The position numbers and the translations under genes were made by a program. Below are positions 1 through 12,659 of a stretch of DNA of 64,000 bases, piece after piece. The DNA comes from Pseudorasbora parva. Its lineage: Eukaryota > Chordata > Actinopteri > Cypriniformes > Gobionidae. The stretch covers positions 14,325,501-14,389,500 of the forward strand of contig NC_090173.1 of the NCBI RefSeq assembly GCF_024679245.1. Direction: 5' to 3'. The notes beneath the pieces were generated by a model. It was not told the DNA's origin and did not search any database. It worked only from the letters and a program-made list of their open reading frames with translations. Positions within the stretch are counted from its first letter, which is position 1, and each line of letters opens with the position of its first letter.

Positions 1-1334
1 AGTGTGTGCACCCATAGCCATACTTTGAAAGTATGTTTCAGTTCTGAAAATCTTTCAGATTTCAAAAAAATCTAGATTAGTTTAGTTGGTATACACTTGG
101 TGTATTTTAAATATTAAAAATATAAACATCTGGGAGAAAGAGAAGAGGAAAGTTGGGAGAATATCAGAAGTGTATCAGTGTATTGGATCCATGCATTTGG
201 CCTTAAAGTGACAGCAGCTTTGTAAAGAGCTTTGTAACTTATATATGTAGTGATTTTTACTTTTGTCCACCCAAGGACACTAAGTAAGGTAGTGATTGGT
301 ACTCATGTCACCGCTGACGTTGTGAATTTTGGATCACACGTCACTTAAGGTGTGGTTAGGAGTACATCAGATGACCACCTTCCCCCCTCTTAGTTTGGGA
401 CACTGGTCAAGGCCTTTTACCTTGGCTGTATGAGAACACTCCGAACAGGAGGCTGCCCAGTCATTTATAATGAATGTAAAGGGGGGAGAGTTGGTCAGCT
501 GATTTATCTGAAAGATTGGTGAGATTTCTAACTTGTAGAGCCTTTTCTGCTTTATCAGCACAAGGAAGACACAATTGTAATAAAATAGATTTTATTAACA
601 AAAGATAAACAGACAAATTAACACAACTACTAAATGAATACAATGAATGATAAAGGAATAAAGTGCGTAAAATGCATAAAATACATGTGAGTAAGTAAAG
701 TGTGGCTATAGAAGAGTTATGTTATCTTACGGAAAGATAAACTGTTGTTTCTCTGAAACTAAGGTGAAGAACCTTATTATGCATTAAACAAATAAACGAA
801 AGGTTATTTGTTATTAACAAGCATCAGTTATATTACCTCTAATGTAAATTAGAAAATCATATACTGATAATATACAACAATGCCAAGGTCTCTAGAAAGA
901 GGTTTGGTTAAGTGATATTTACGTTCCACGTGGTTGAGTAAGCAGTCCGATGGTGATGACTTCTTCCACTGGTTTTGCTGGGAGACAATGCAGTGAAGAA
1001 AGGAGCTGGAATCTGTTTCAACAGCCTTGAACACGAAGATCTGTGGGATGCGGATCTCCTGGGGCACCAAAGGGTCCTAAAATCTGGAACACGCAGATGA
1101 GGCCCTGAAGTAGGTGCAGAAGGTCCTTAATCTGGAACACGCAGACAAAGGAACCTTGAAGTAAAGGTTTGCTCTCCTGAGCTTAACCTTGTTGCAAATG
1201 TCTCTGTGTGTCTTCTGCCTCTTTGGACCAGACACTCAGAAGTTGGTCAATCTGCTCTGGTCTCTTTAGCATGGAGACTCGGGACGTGCTGTAGTCGTCT
1301 GGCTGGACTAAAACTCTGAACGTAGTGTTGGTTA
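1..1334. other. AT-rich KCNT intron or flank, no gene recognised
   Basis: No coding exon or recognisable transposon domain is visible. Bases 170-215 resemble a dispersed fish repeat (a GGATCC...TTAAAGTGACAGCAG block) that also appears near 20200-20255 and, on the other strand, near 25970-26020. At 1079-1165 a stretch of about 55 bp containing ATCTGGAACACGCAGA is locally duplicated. The rest is unclassified. Confidence 0.4.
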
Positions 1335-1560
1335 ATGTCTCTTTCCTCACAGGCCGGAGGCTCAGAACATTGTCGTATCTGTCACTGCCTCACAAGCTGT
1401 AGATTCAGATCCTCGGATCTTGTGTTGTCTCTCTGGTTAAACCAGAGGCTCAGAACTTGGTTGCTCTGTCACAGTCTAATCCTCAGCGGACAGACTCAGA
1501 ACTTGGTGAACTGTTCGTCTCTCGGATGTGGAGACTCAGAACCTGGTTGCTCTGTCTAGG
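1335..1560. repeat. Degenerate minisatellite
   Basis: About four or five diverged copies, irregularly spaced at roughly 50-60 bp, share the core GACTCAGAACTTGGTTGCTC followed by a GTCTCTCGGAT-like segment. The 74-codon open frame across it follows from the repetition and does not look like a gene. Confidence 0.6.
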
Positions 1561-1639
1561 TTAGTCATATGCTAGTACGTCAGATGGAGCATCACTGAAT
1601 GACTTAAACCATGATGACAGTGTGCACTTATACAACAAT

Positions 1640-1832
1640 AATAAAATAATTAATTGGCATAAAAAAGGAAATTTACTTTGATACTTAAGTACTTTTTAAA
1701 ACAAATACTTCTGTACTTTTACTTGAGTAAAAATCTGTTTTTACAACTTCCACTTGTAACGGAGTAATATTTGACCAGCAGTACTTTTACTTTTACTCAA
1801 GTAATAGAGTTGTGTACTTTGTCCACCTCTGT
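1640..1832. mobile_element. Terminal fragment of a hAT-like non-autonomous DNA transposon
   Basis: The segment is full of alternating TACTTTTACTTGAGTAA-like words and ends in ACTTTGTCCACCTCTG. In reverse complement that end reads CAGAGGTGGACAAAGTAC, the typical terminus of a very common fish repeat. Only one end is convincing. A second TTTTGTCCACC motif at about 268 is probably not its partner. The family call is from memory of fish repeats. Confidence 0.5.
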
Positions 1833-2484
1833 TTCTCGATGAGAGGGTAGGCTACTCCATTGATTTCAATGAGAAACATTTGGTGTGAGACGCGTTGAGC
1901 ATGGTTAAATTAAACCATATATTGGGTTATGATTTTGCCATAATGACATGGAGTATGATTCTCAATTTAATCAGCCAGCATAATTTTATTTACATTTATT
2001 TTCTTTCTTTTTTTCTTCTTTTTTTTCTATTTACAGTATTCTTATGTTTTGAACATGAAACCCAAATCTCTTCCCTAAACCTACATATTTGTGTATCATA
2101 AAACACAGGATATAACAGGCAGATACGACTACAGGCCCAATTTATCTTAAAAAAATACAAATATTACAATTGTTCTGAGGCCAAACGATTGATTTGTGTG
2201 AAGAAAATTCCCAAAAGCGATCAGTGTTTCCATCCGCAGATGATCATGCACACATTCAAAAATTGCCGCCCTACGTTACGTCATCTTTGATAGTGAAGTT
2301 GCATTGGCTCTCATATGTCTCATTACCAATTGCGTCATTACTTCAGCTTTCATTGCAAAATGTAACTGGCTCTCGTTTGTCTTTTGACCGATTGCATCAT
2401 GCTCAAGAGCTGTGTGTATCATTTGAATGAGTGGAGTGTGTGTGTTCACGTAGCGGCAAGATCATAATTTCAGCGATTAAAACA
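1833..2484. other. No feature recognised
   Basis: Moderately AT-rich sequence with no exon, tandem array or terminal inverted repeat that I could identify. Confidence 0.5.
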
Positions 2485-2488
2485 TTAA

Positions 2489-3574
2489 AGGGGGGGTGAA
2501 ATGCTGTTTCATGCATACTGATCTTTTTACACTGTTAAAGACTTGGAATCCCATACTAAACATAGACAAAGTTTCAAAAGTTAAGGTGGACGTTTGATGG
2601 GAGTATTTCTTTGTCAAAAATACTACTTCCGGTTAGTCATAAGTTTCGGCAAGTTTTTTGAGATCATGCGTTCCCATTGACGTTAGTGGGGGCGGAATTT
2701 CCTTGTATGGGCCTTACGGACAATTCTACCGGAAGCGCGTGAGAGAGAGCGAGGGAGAGAGCGAAAGCAACAGCCTACGCCCATCAAAGCGCTGGCTTGT
2801 AGGATGCTAAACAGGTGATATAACCAGTAGCTACTGACTTACCCACTGATAGGCCGGCGGTCGATCTGTATTAGCACTTTCCTCACGCGACGGGCGAATC
2901 ACTTTCCTCACAGAGCGACTCACTTTCCTCAGGCGGCAGGCGAATCGCTTTCCTCACTGAGCGAATCACTTTCCTCACGCGACGGGCGAATCACTTTCCT
3001 CACAGAGCGACTCACTTTCCTCAGGCGGCAGGCGAATCGCTTTCCTCACTGAGCGAATCACTTTCCTCACGCGGCGGGCGAATCACTTTCCTCACCGAGC
3101 GACTCACTTTCCTCACGCGGCGGGCGAATCACTTTCCTCACTGAGCGAATTACTTTCCTCACAGAGCGAATCCCTTTCCTCACAGAGCGACTCACTTTCC
3201 TCACGCGGCGGGCGAATCACTTTCCTCACAGAGCGAATCACTTTTCTCACGCGGCGGGCGAATCACTTTCCTCACTGAGCGAATCACTTTCCTCACAGAG
3301 CGAATCACTTTGCTCACAGAGCGAATCACTTTGCTCACAGAGCGACTCACTTTCCTCACTGCAGCGCGCTGCTGCACACGTCATTATTTAGCTCCACTCA
3401 CACGACACGCCCCCACCCGCTCGGCTTTTTTCGGAAAGACTCGGAACAGCGCATCTTTCTTATATAATTATAAAAAAAATAAAGACTTTTCGGAGATATG
3501 CAGGATGCAATGCTACTCTATAGGTACTCAAGATTGACATGACACTGACTGAAACTGAGTGTTTCACCCCCCCT
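2489..3574. mobile_element. TTAA-flanked (piggyBac-type) non-autonomous element
   Basis: The element starts AGGGGGGGTGAAATGC and ends GTTTCACCCCCCCT, so its ends are inverted repeats. TTAA lies immediately outside each end (2485-2488 and 3575-3578), the target-site signature of piggyBac-type transposition. It encodes no transposase, so it would have to be mobilised in trans. Nearly half of its length is an internal minisatellite. The left third matches a repeat I recall as common in cyprinid genomes. Confidence 0.8.
2874..3360. repeat. Minisatellite of 21-23 bp inside the TTAA element
   Basis: About twenty tandem units follow the pattern GCGAATCACTTTCCTCAC plus a 3-5 bp linker. Two linker types alternate: GCGGCGG (23-bp units) and AGA or TGA (21-bp units). 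A block of about 110 bp near 2890-2999 recurs almost unchanged at 2975-3085, so multi-unit blocks were also duplicated. Confidence 0.85.
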
Positions 3575-3578
3575 TTAA

Positions 3579-5934
3579 GATCAACTCTTTACATGAAGAT
3601 ATCGAATGACTTCAGAGGACTTGGAATGCAACATGAGTTAATACTTGTATACTGTTTTGGTCAGTTTGTGTAATAAATACCTGTGACTGTACTTTTATTT
3701 GCCTGTAACACGGTTTATTTTGTTTTAGAAGTGGCTAGGTGTTGGGTTAGTTGCTCCAAAATATAAAAGTAGCCAATACATATTCATAAAATCATGTCTG
3801 CTTTCACAAATGCAAAAAATGTTATGCATTTAATCTGATGTGAGACCGTGTTGTCCGCTTCAAACCTATATGACTTTATTCTGTCGAGCACAAAAGGAGA
3901 ACTTTAGCATAACGTTCATGCTGCTCCTTTTCATAAAATGAAAAGTATAGTGATCAGACTAGAGATAATGTGATTTTTTTAGTTCATTCATTTTATTTAA
4001 CCCTTTCCTCTCTGGTGTATTTATTGCAAAAACAAGTATGATGTTAATAGAATATTTGTTATAAAACAAAGGTCATAAAATTATGACCATGTTTGGTGTA
4101 CGGGCCAGTTCATAGTTACCAGGTCAACTATAGACTAGTGTCAAAAGTACCGACCACAATACCAAGTTGATACTGAAATGCAAAAAATGTGACGCTTAAA
4201 GCACTGTTGAGCTGGAATCATAAACACCTCTGACTGGCCATTGTGCTCACGCGCTCATCTGATGTGCCTGTGATTGCCTGTGAGAGCACACGGAAGTGTT
4301 TAAAAGTGTTTTTAAAGCAGGAGTGTTTGAAAGCACAAGCAGGCTTCAACCAGCGGACATTTTCAACATGTTTTTGAAGCGCTGGTCATTGCAGCAAAAG
4401 CCGTACATTTACATTAAATACACTATAACATTTAATTTACCTAAATGTTTTCAATCTCTTTCAATCTCAAATCTTGTTTTTGAACATCCATTCATCCATA
4501 CTTTCAGAATGGATTGAAACCATTCAATAAAATTAATCAAATTCTCACAATACAATTAGATAAAACAATTTGTAGAGTTTTTGCCAAAAACGAAAACTAG
4601 CCTCATGTCATTTGAAATGTTTCAAATGACATGTGGCTAGTTTTCATTTTTGGGTAAATTATCAATCATTACAGGTTTTTCCAAACTGGACTACATAACG
4701 GAATTGAAAAGAAGTTCATAAAAATGAAAAAATTTAAATCTATAATTTTCACACACACAAAATAATAAAATAAAATAAAAAACCCTTAACTGACACCAGA
4801 ACAATGTGAACATTATTAGTTGTTTAATGTTGTTAAAATGTAACTTATTCTTGAAACATTTTACTTAGTATATAAACATTGTCTGTATAAATTATAATAG
4901 TTTTATATATTGGTATAGCAGAGCCTTTTAATAAAAGACAAACTTGTCAAATGTCTACAGATTTATAAATAGATTTCTACACTACCCAGCACTCGATCAA
5001 TTATATGCCTGAGCGTCCATTCACATCATTTGTTATATTGTGATAGTTACACGCAGTCCAATAAATATGATGGATACATTGCGGCGTGCAAACAGACACA
5101 AGAAATGCAAAAGAAGGACAATTTTACATTACACCTATATAAATATTCTGACCTCCAAACATTGCTCAGGAGCTACTTTATGAATTTAATTATATTAACA
5201 GCATGCATTTGAGACTGCTATCTGGCTTTTATTCATCATAAAGAAATGTTTGATTTGTAATTGAGTGTCAGTTACAGCCTCAATTAAAAAGACTAATGCT
5301 GGCACGACTCCACGATGATGAACTGTAGCACAATACTTGTGTTGATGTTGATGAAGATCTTAAAGAAATGTTTCTCCTGAGCGATAAAGATACGGGGAAT
5401 ACAGACACATACACTTCTCAAGGATATGCAGACAAAAGCAGCACTCTAGTAGTACAAGAAAAATTACATTCGTAGAGAGAATGAGAGACGCTCTCTCAAC
5501 CACGACGCAAAGCAAGAAATTGCACACCTTACCGGCGCTACATCTAAAGAAAGGTTTGTGAGTAGTCTACTTTATCAAGCTGAAAGAAGGCTGAGGCAGC
5601 CTGAACCTGACCTACCGTCTGCACAGTGATTTCTCAAAAGTTGTAGAGAGGGACATTTAGGAGATAAACCAATTTGAGCCTTTACAGCTGAAGAGAATGT
5701 CAGAGCATATTCTGCTAAATAATTATTGTCAGGTCCGTACCTGGGAATGAGCTGATATGATGAATCTCTGAGAGGCTGTGAGAAAAAAAAGAAAGAAAAA
5801 AACTACACCCGTAAAATAGCATCTGTTTGATACTAGATGTATATCAGTAGCAGTGGTGTTCTAATATCACTGGAGCAAAGAGTGTTAAGAAGAGAAATGG
5901 AGTGCGTAGTTTAGCTCCAACATTCCTGCAGAGT
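3579..5934. other. AT-rich intronic sequence with one long hairpin
   Basis: No exon was recognised. The only structure I can support is the hairpin at 4584-4655, listed separately. Confidence 0.45.
4584..4655. repeat. Near-perfect hairpin
   Basis: The left arm contains GAAAACTAGCC and CATGTCATTTGAAA. The right arm contains TTTCAAATGACATG and GGCTAGTTTTC. The arms are about 33 bp, with almost no loop and one or two mismatches. It may be a tiny foldback MITE or a recent palindromic duplication. No target duplication could be assigned. Confidence 0.75.
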
Positions 5935-6200
5935 TTCTAGTAATACTGAAGATCTTTATTAGCTGGTTCAGGTGTGTTTGATTACGATTGACGCTAAACT
6001 CTGCAGGAAAATGGATCTAACAAAAATGTTAAACAAAAATATCCTCAAATCCTGTCCTGCAGCGTTTATCTCTAATCAAAGACACCTGTACAAACTAATC
6101 AAGGTCTTCAGAGTTACTAGAAACTTACAGGTAAGCAGCTTTGATCAGGGTTTGCATGACAGTGGCCCACCACAGCTGAATTTAAAGAACCCTGCCTCTC
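5905..6200. mobile_element. Degenerate hAT-like MITE cluster ('TTTAGCTCCAACC' family)
   Basis: Words of the family seen intact at 12497-12618 and 59415-60261 recur here in both orientations: TTTAGCTCCAAC, GGTGTGTTTGATTA, CTAAACTCTGCAGG, AATCAAAGACACCTG and GACAGTGGCCC. The order suggests two adjacent or overlapping decayed copies. A weaker relative lies at about 7860-7985. Ends and target duplications could not be set. Confidence 0.5.
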
Positions 6201-6269
6201 ATTTGATCTTGTTATAGTAAAGACCAGCTCATTTCAAATCTGGGCTGTAATCTATAGGTTGAGCCTGAG

Positions 6270-7545
6270 CCATGACCGAGACCAGAATAGGGTCAGGTGG
6301 GAGTCAAGACAGAGACCCGAATAGGGTCAGGTGCGAGTCAAGACGGAGACCAGAATAGGGTCAGGTGTGAGTCAAGACGGAGACCAGAATAGGGTCAGGT
6401 GCGAGTCAAGACAGAGACCCGAATAGGGTCAGGTGCGAGAGACCCGAATGGGGTCAGGTGCGAGTCAAGAGGGAGACCCGAATAGGGTCAGGTGCGAGTC
6501 AAGACGGAGACCGGAATAGGTTCAGGTGTGAGAGACCCGAATGGGGTCAGGTGAGAGTCAAAGCAGAGACCCGAATAGAGTCAGGTGCGAGTCAAGACAG
6601 AGACCAGAATAGGGTCAGGTGCGAGTCAAGACGGAGACCAGAATAGGGTCAGGTGCGAGAGACCCGAATGGGGTCAGGTGCGAGTCAAGACGGAGACCCG
6701 AATAGGGTCAGGTGCGAGTCAAGACAGAGACCGGAATAGGTTCAGGTGTGAGAGACCCGAATGGGGTCAGGTGAGAGTCAAAGCAGAGACCCGAATAGAG
6801 TCAGGTGCGAGTCAAGACAGAGACCAGAATAGGGTCAGGTGCGAGTCAAGACGGAGACCCGATATGGGGTCAGGTGCGAGTCAAGACGGAGACCCGAATA
6901 GGGTCAGGTGAGAGTCAAGGCAGAGACCAGAATAGGGTCAGGTGAGAGTCAAGACAGAAACCAGAATGGGGTCAGGTGCGAGTCAAATCAGAGACCAGAA
7001 TAGGGTCAGATGCGAGTCAAGACAGAAACCAGAATGGGGTCAGGTGCGAGTCAAATCAGAGACCATAATAGGGTCAGGTGCGAGTCAAGACAGAAACCAG
7101 AATGGGGTCAGGTGCAAGTCAAATCAGAGACCAGAATAGGGTCAGGTGCGAGTCAAATCAGAGACCAGAATAGGGTCAGGTGCAAGTCAAATCAGAGACC
7201 AGAATAGGGTCAGGTGCGAGTCAAATCAGAGACCAGAATAGGGTCAGGTGCAAGTCAAATCAGAGACCAGAGTGGGGTCAGGTGCGAGTCAAGACAGAGA
7301 CCTGAATGGGGTAAGTTACGAGTCATGACAGAGACCCGAATGGGGTCAGGTGCGAGCCAAATGAGAGACCAGAATAGGGTTAGGTGCGACTCAAGACAGA
7401 ACCCAGAATTGGGGTCAGGTGCGACTCAAGACAGAGACCTGAATTGGATCAGGTACGAGTCATGACAGAGACCCGAATGGGGTCAGGTGCGAGTCAAGAC
7501 AGAGACCCGAATGGGATCATGTGCGAGTCAAGACAGAGACTCGAA
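6270..7545. repeat. 34-bp minisatellite with higher-order structure
   Basis: Roughly 37 tandem copies of a 34-bp unit read GAGTCAAGACAGAGACCC followed by GAATAGGGTCAGGTGC. Shortened units lacking about 10 bp (GTCAAGACAG) occur at about 6440, 6530, 6660 and 6750. A block at 6441-6660 recurs nearly unchanged 220 bp later, from 6661. From about 6940 a 68-bp dimer alternates GTCAAGACAGAAACC and GTCAAATCAGAGACC units. Because 34 is not a multiple of three, each frame stays open by repetition and the resulting 60-108-codon frames are artefacts. No gene is involved. Confidence 0.92.
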
Positions 7546-7999
7546 GTAAATATGTTTTCCGATTGGGTAAATGAAGTCTAGTACTTGAGACAAAACTTGA
7601 TCCAAATGCTCCCAAGTCCATGATGAGAACAAGACCCTGAATGTATGGTCTTTGACTCTGACCCAAGAGGGGATTGAGACAAAGTCTAGTCTTGAGTTCT
7701 ACAACACCCATTCATAATGATCTCATGCCCAATAGTCCATTCAACAGACCCTGGCATCAAATGGAGCCCTTCTTGTCCTCCTGTTGGTATTGTCATGAGT
7801 TAGTTTGCACAAAAGTCCACACATGAACCCCCTTTTGAATATTTAATGACAAATGGGACACCTTCCAGGAGGGCAACTGCACTGGTTTGCTCCAACCCAA
7901 ATCAAAGATACCTGAGGAAGATAGTCAAGGTCTTCAGATGTACTAGAAAGTTACAGGCAAGCAAGTTTGATCTGGGTTTGAGTTAAAGCTTATGGACTT

Positions 8000-10640
8000 C
8001 ATTGACAAGCAAAGGATACAAGCCATCATCAAAGTGAGTAGGACTGCGAGGGATCAGGATGCCATTTGCTGCTTTCACAAAATCGTTTGTGTCCCTGCCT
8101 CCCTAACCTTTTCTAAAACGGCAAAGAAGTATCCACTGACTGATGGGAGTGTATGTCATAGTCTCCCGCTGTCTCAGCATGCTTTCCAGCCAACAAATAA
8201 AATGAAGGCTATCATTTACCCTTATATGCAAGAGTCTTTGACAGTAAGTAAATGCACTCAACAGTTTCCCCCCTACTGAATATAGTAGACTTCATTATAA
8301 CACTCATCACCTTCTATCTCCCAAGATCCTTTACTCATATTTCTACTCATGTGCCAGTGCTGCTTTTAAATCCATCAGATGTCTTAATTAATGAAGTGTG
8401 CATCTTTGGGCTTACTGTAATCAAATGAAATGTGACTGAACCTAAGTGGCAGGTTAATATGAATATAAAGGTGTAAAATGCCAGTGTAATTTGAAGAGAC
8501 GTGCCCCTGGTCTAGCCCCTGCTTTTAATGTCCATTATCCCATTTAGAGTGCAATCTTTCCTTATGTTACCCCAGAGCTGCAGTACTGCCCAGAGCTCTG
8601 TCAGCATTAGCAAGAGTCACTACTTGGCGTCGCCATCCCTTCTGCCTTCTCTGTAGCCCTGTAAATTTCATACGTACACATATTTGGCATTTCATCAAAT
8701 GAAAATAAATGTCAGTCTATTACATGGCCTGTCATGAACTGCCGCTAAAAGCAATTTACAAATGAAAATTTATGAAATATGGTAAGTGTATTGTTCTTCA
8801 AAGCCAATGCACTCTCTCTGAGGTTACAGAAGGCCAAACGAAATTCTGCCAGCTAACGTGATTTGGGAACAGGGGAGATCCAATCATGAGTCGAGTGTGT
8901 TGAAAAAATATCCTGGCAGCAGAGATACACAATACTACACATGCACAGACAGACATCATGGGAGAATCTGTTTAGCTTACACCAAGGCTAGCAAGGGTAT
9001 TCCCTGACAGGTACCATACATTGTCAGCACACAGACCATTCAGCCTAATTTTCAGGATCTTAATTTATCCCCAAAGGACCCACAAGAATCGGCTCTGCCT
9101 TTAATTATTAATTAGATTTTGCCTTTTTTTTAAATAAAGTGTGGGAAGCTTGGTTTAATTTGGCAGGTCCACAGTCGTGATACTGTCACACTCCCACAAG
9201 CCCGAGGCTCTAAGGTTTATTATAGTCCAAGTTAATTAAACCCACACTCTAATTGATGTCAAATAAACGCAAAGTTTGACCAAATTATACAGGTCGGCAG
9301 GGTAATATGCGATGGAGGTATATATCATCTAATATATAATACATCCAATCAGGAGATGTATCTCACTACTTAACTACCATAGCATGATGCATCATTGGAG
9401 AAATTAACTAGCTGGTCCCTGGTTCATAAACCCGTAGAACCAAGGTTTTGGAAAACACCAAAATTGTTGAATTGTGTGGGTAACAATAAAATCTGCAACC
9501 ATAATTGGCTAACTATGCTTTTGGAAATGCACCCCAGATATGACATTTTTTCAATGCTAGTTTATCGCCTTTTTAATCAATATATTTGAATCTTAGTTAT
9601 GGGTGATGTCTCAAAATTTCACTTGGTAATCTCAGATTTGCTCAGACATGATGTTAAGGCAATCCACATAAGTGAGATGTATAGACTGTAAGTTAATTAG
9701 CTGTTAAGCTGATGTTAATATTTTAGAGGCCACATACTTTGTAGAGAGGGAATCCTGCTAATGTTCTGCATAACTGTTAATGTTTCTGTTCATCTGCTGG
9801 GTTAATGATAAGGTTAATGATAACAGTAGCTTGTAAAATTATGTTTAGGCTACATTAACAAGTGACATCCTTTGAAGGCCATACTTATACACCACAGCAC
9901 TCCTCCCAAAGTTTTCAGAATTTAACATACATATGTTGTATATGTATTATTATTGTTTTTTTCCTAGACACCCCTGCAAAATAAGGGAACTCTATTTCAC
10001 TTAACATGATCCTGTGCCCTTAAGAGATCTTAGTTAGAGTAGCACATTATAATTTTTTTGACAAGAATAACAACAAGGCTGTGATGGATGGACTACAGTG
10101 CATTCAATAGATTCTACTGATGTTTAACAAAATAGCAATTGTTCAGCTGACGAACCTGAGTTGTGAGTTATGACAGTTACGTGAACTAGGACCTTTTATG
10201 TGTGTGCCATTGTAAAGACTTTAAGGCAGTGTGTCCACCAAAGTTTATTAGCCAGCTGAAAATACTTAGCTGTGACAATTTCGCATCACAGCATTTATTT
10301 TTCAGTTGAGACGCTTTGCTTGCTTTGATTCAGAATATCTGCGGAAGTGTTACTAGTAATTTCTAATTTCACAGATTTTGTTTCTGTATTATTGTTTCTA
10401 TAGAAAAATGTTGATGGAATGTAAAGCATTTGCTCTGGCTCTTGTTTTAAATGATTTTGTTCTGTTATTATGCTTGTTGTTGTTGTTGTAGAATGCGGCA
10501 GTGGTTTGGTATTGTATTTGTCCCGCCCCTCCTCCACTGTGATTGGACAGCAACCCAAAGCATTTTACCCAAAGTTGAACATTCCTAAACTATTGGTGTT
10601 CTTAAAAAAACACATATTAAACAGCGATTCATTGTAAAAT
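8000..10640. other. Apparently single-copy KCNT intron sequence
   Basis: This is the longest stretch of the left part of the window without visible repeat architecture. No exon with credible splice sites was found on either strand. Segments around 8380-9260 are low in simple repeats and could hold conserved non-coding elements, but this cannot be judged from one sequence. Confidence 0.4.
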
Positions 10641-10794
10641 AGATGCCTCGTTACGCTCCTGCCATTTTAAAAAGTGGTGCTCCCATTGAAAAACATGCTA
10701 GACTTGGGCAAAAACGCCTTTTGGACACCAAAGTGCTTTTTTCCTGTGTTTTCATCCTCGCGGCTTGGGGGTTTCAGCTGGCTAAAAACCAAGT

Positions 10795-11292
10795 TGCAAC
10801 CTCCCGAAATTTCCCTGGAAGGCAATACGGTCGTGACTTAAACTGTAATTCATTGACTGGTCACTAGGGTCAGGCTCCAGAAGGGAGCAGAATCTCATTG
10901 AGCCCCATTTTAAAATACCCAACTTTACAGTAGAAAAAAACATGTTTACAGTCTGGTAAAAATAGTGGTTTTGGTCTATACTGTATGGCTAATTTTGCCC
11001 TTCATGACAACAGTAAGGACAGTGATTTTTTTTAAATAACTCATTCGTTTACATTATATAAAGCCTTAAAGTACTGCACAATTAAAGGCGTGGCCATTAT
11101 GAGTGACAGGTGGATTGCCGTTTGTCTGCTGTCTGTTAGTCATCGCTATCCTCAGCTCCAGCCACGTCCCGCCTCTTTGCCCATTTTCTGTTATCCGGGA
11201 GTGACGTCTGGCGAAAAAGATGACTGAACTGCTCTTCAGAATCCTATAGGTGACGTCACTGACACTACTTACTATTTTTTTTTACAGTCTAT
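10795..11292 (-). repeat. Dispersed fish repeat, copy A (reverse orientation)
   Basis: In reverse complement this segment matches 13741-14231 over essentially its whole length. Shared landmarks are ATAGACTGTAAA, GATTCTGAAGAGC, GGGCAAAGAGGCGGG, GATGACTAACAGACAGC, GCTTTATATAATGTA, GTCATGAAGGGCAAA and GGGGCTCAATGAGATTCTGCTC. No coding potential or target duplication was found. Confidence 0.8.
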
Positions 11293-11628
11293 GCTAAAAA
11301 AAAACATGGGCAGTGGAATAGTGAATAAAGACAAGTCTTTTGAAAAGCTGACCAAATTTGAACTTTTGCTCCGTGTTTTTAGAACGCTGCGCAATGCAGA
11401 TGCAAGACATGAGCGCAATGGTTATATAAGTCCCTCTAGTGCGTGTTTTAATAGAAATGAAAAGGTAACACACTGCAATGGAAAAAAATTATTCTGTTTG
11501 GATGACTCATAAGCCTTGTTTTATTCCGGAATGAATTCAATATGGTATCTAACCTGAATATGGTTTATACTGGCAAATGGCTAAAAACACCTCTGAACTC
11601 CTGGTTATATATAATGAAGGTATATATA

Positions 11629-12470
11629 CATAGGCGTAATTTACGGGTGGGACAGGGGGGACATGTCCCCACCACTTTTTTTAAAACATCTTGCTTCACG
11701 GATGAACCTAACTTATACAAACAAAACATCTCTGGTTAACTAGAAGAGCATCATTTTGTTCGTTTGTTAAATAAGAGGCGATCTGGCGCTCGTTGCCGCT
11801 GTTATCAGTGCTGCAGATTTCTCTCGCGGCTCATGCAGTCTTCACACAGACGAGCGCTTTAATCTAACGATATAACGCCGTTGCAGAGACTTTCTATTTG
11901 TTCCGGTCAGATCACGAAACAAAATGCACAAAAAATGTCCCTTCTCTTGATGTACTAATGATATTCGGTTTTGATGAGAGAAAAAATAGGCTACGAGGGC
12001 AGATTAGAAACGAGAACTTCTAACAAATTTAACACACTAGACCAGGGATTATAAGCAAAGTGTGCAAATCTATATGCCTTTATTCACGTGAAAAAACCTT
12101 GGCACAACGCTTTATTGTGTTTAGATGCAGTAATTAAATGAGATCTATATCAATAAATGAACTATTTAATTGATTTACGGACATCTTAATACTAATTTTT
12201 CTGCAATTGTTATTGTACATATTTTACATCTGATACAACATTGTATTAGTAATGCAACCCCCCTTAATACGCCATATAGTGCATATCATATGCACGCGAA
12301 AAACTGCCTACCATATGCATCCAAAACTCATTTTGACGTATGAGCGCCCCCATACGCCCCACATGAACGTCAAAATGAGCTTTAGCGTGCATATAGTACG
12401 CAGTTTTTCGCGTGCATATGATACGCAATTTATGTCCCACCCACTTTTTAAAACAAAGTTACGCCACTGT
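11629..12470. mobile_element. Non-autonomous DNA transposon with GGCGTAA termini
   Basis: The left end reads TAGGCGTAATTTACGGGTGG and the right end reads GTCCCACCC...AAGTTACGCCACTG. In reverse complement the right end gives GTGGCGTAACTT followed by GGGTGGGAC, so the ends are inverted repeats separated by small indels. It has no transposase frame. The target duplication is unclear because the left flank is TA-rich. Confidence 0.6.
12281..12426. repeat. Long palindrome inside the GGCGTAA element
   Basis: The outer arms GCATATCATATGCACGCG/AAAAACTGC and GCAGTTTTTCGCG/TGCATATGATACGC pair almost perfectly. Inner arms CTCATTTTGACGT and ACGTCAAAATGAG also pair. It may be a foldback insertion nested in the surrounding element. 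Confidence 0.7.
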
Positions 12471-12496
12471 ATACACATTACTTCTGTATAGTCTAT

Positions 12497-12618
12497 CAGG
12501 GGTCCCCAATCTCGGTCCTGGAGGGCCACTTTCCTGCAGAGTTTAGCTCCAACCCCAATCAAACACACCTAAACTGTGCAGGACAGTGGCCCTCCAGGAC
12601 CGAGATTGGGGACCCCTG
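12497..12618. mobile_element. Miniature inverted-repeat element (122 bp)
   Basis: The ends CAGGGGTCCCCAATCTCGG and CCGAGATTGGGGACCCCTG are perfect inverted repeats. With the adjoining TCCTGGAGGGCCACT they give arms of about 34 bp. The direct repeat GTCTAT lies immediately outside both ends (12491-12496 and 12619-12624). The centre carries TTTAGCTCCAACCCCAATC, which links it to the larger element at 59415-60261. It is probably a hAT-type MITE, although only 6 of the expected 8 duplicated bases match. Confidence 0.8.
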
Positions 12619-12659
12619 GTCTATATCGTGTAAAGTATTTAACCAATATTATATGGTCA

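Noticed and set aside
2874..7545. Regularly repeated blocks as a CRISPR-like array
   Set aside because: There are no unique spacers between units, and the setting is a vertebrate genome. These are minisatellites.
6458..7581. Series of open frames of 60-108 codons rich in RVKTETRIGSGASQD-like peptides
   Set aside because: They follow the 34-bp minisatellite. The unit is not a multiple of three, so all frames look similar, and there are no splice sites, promoter or homology.
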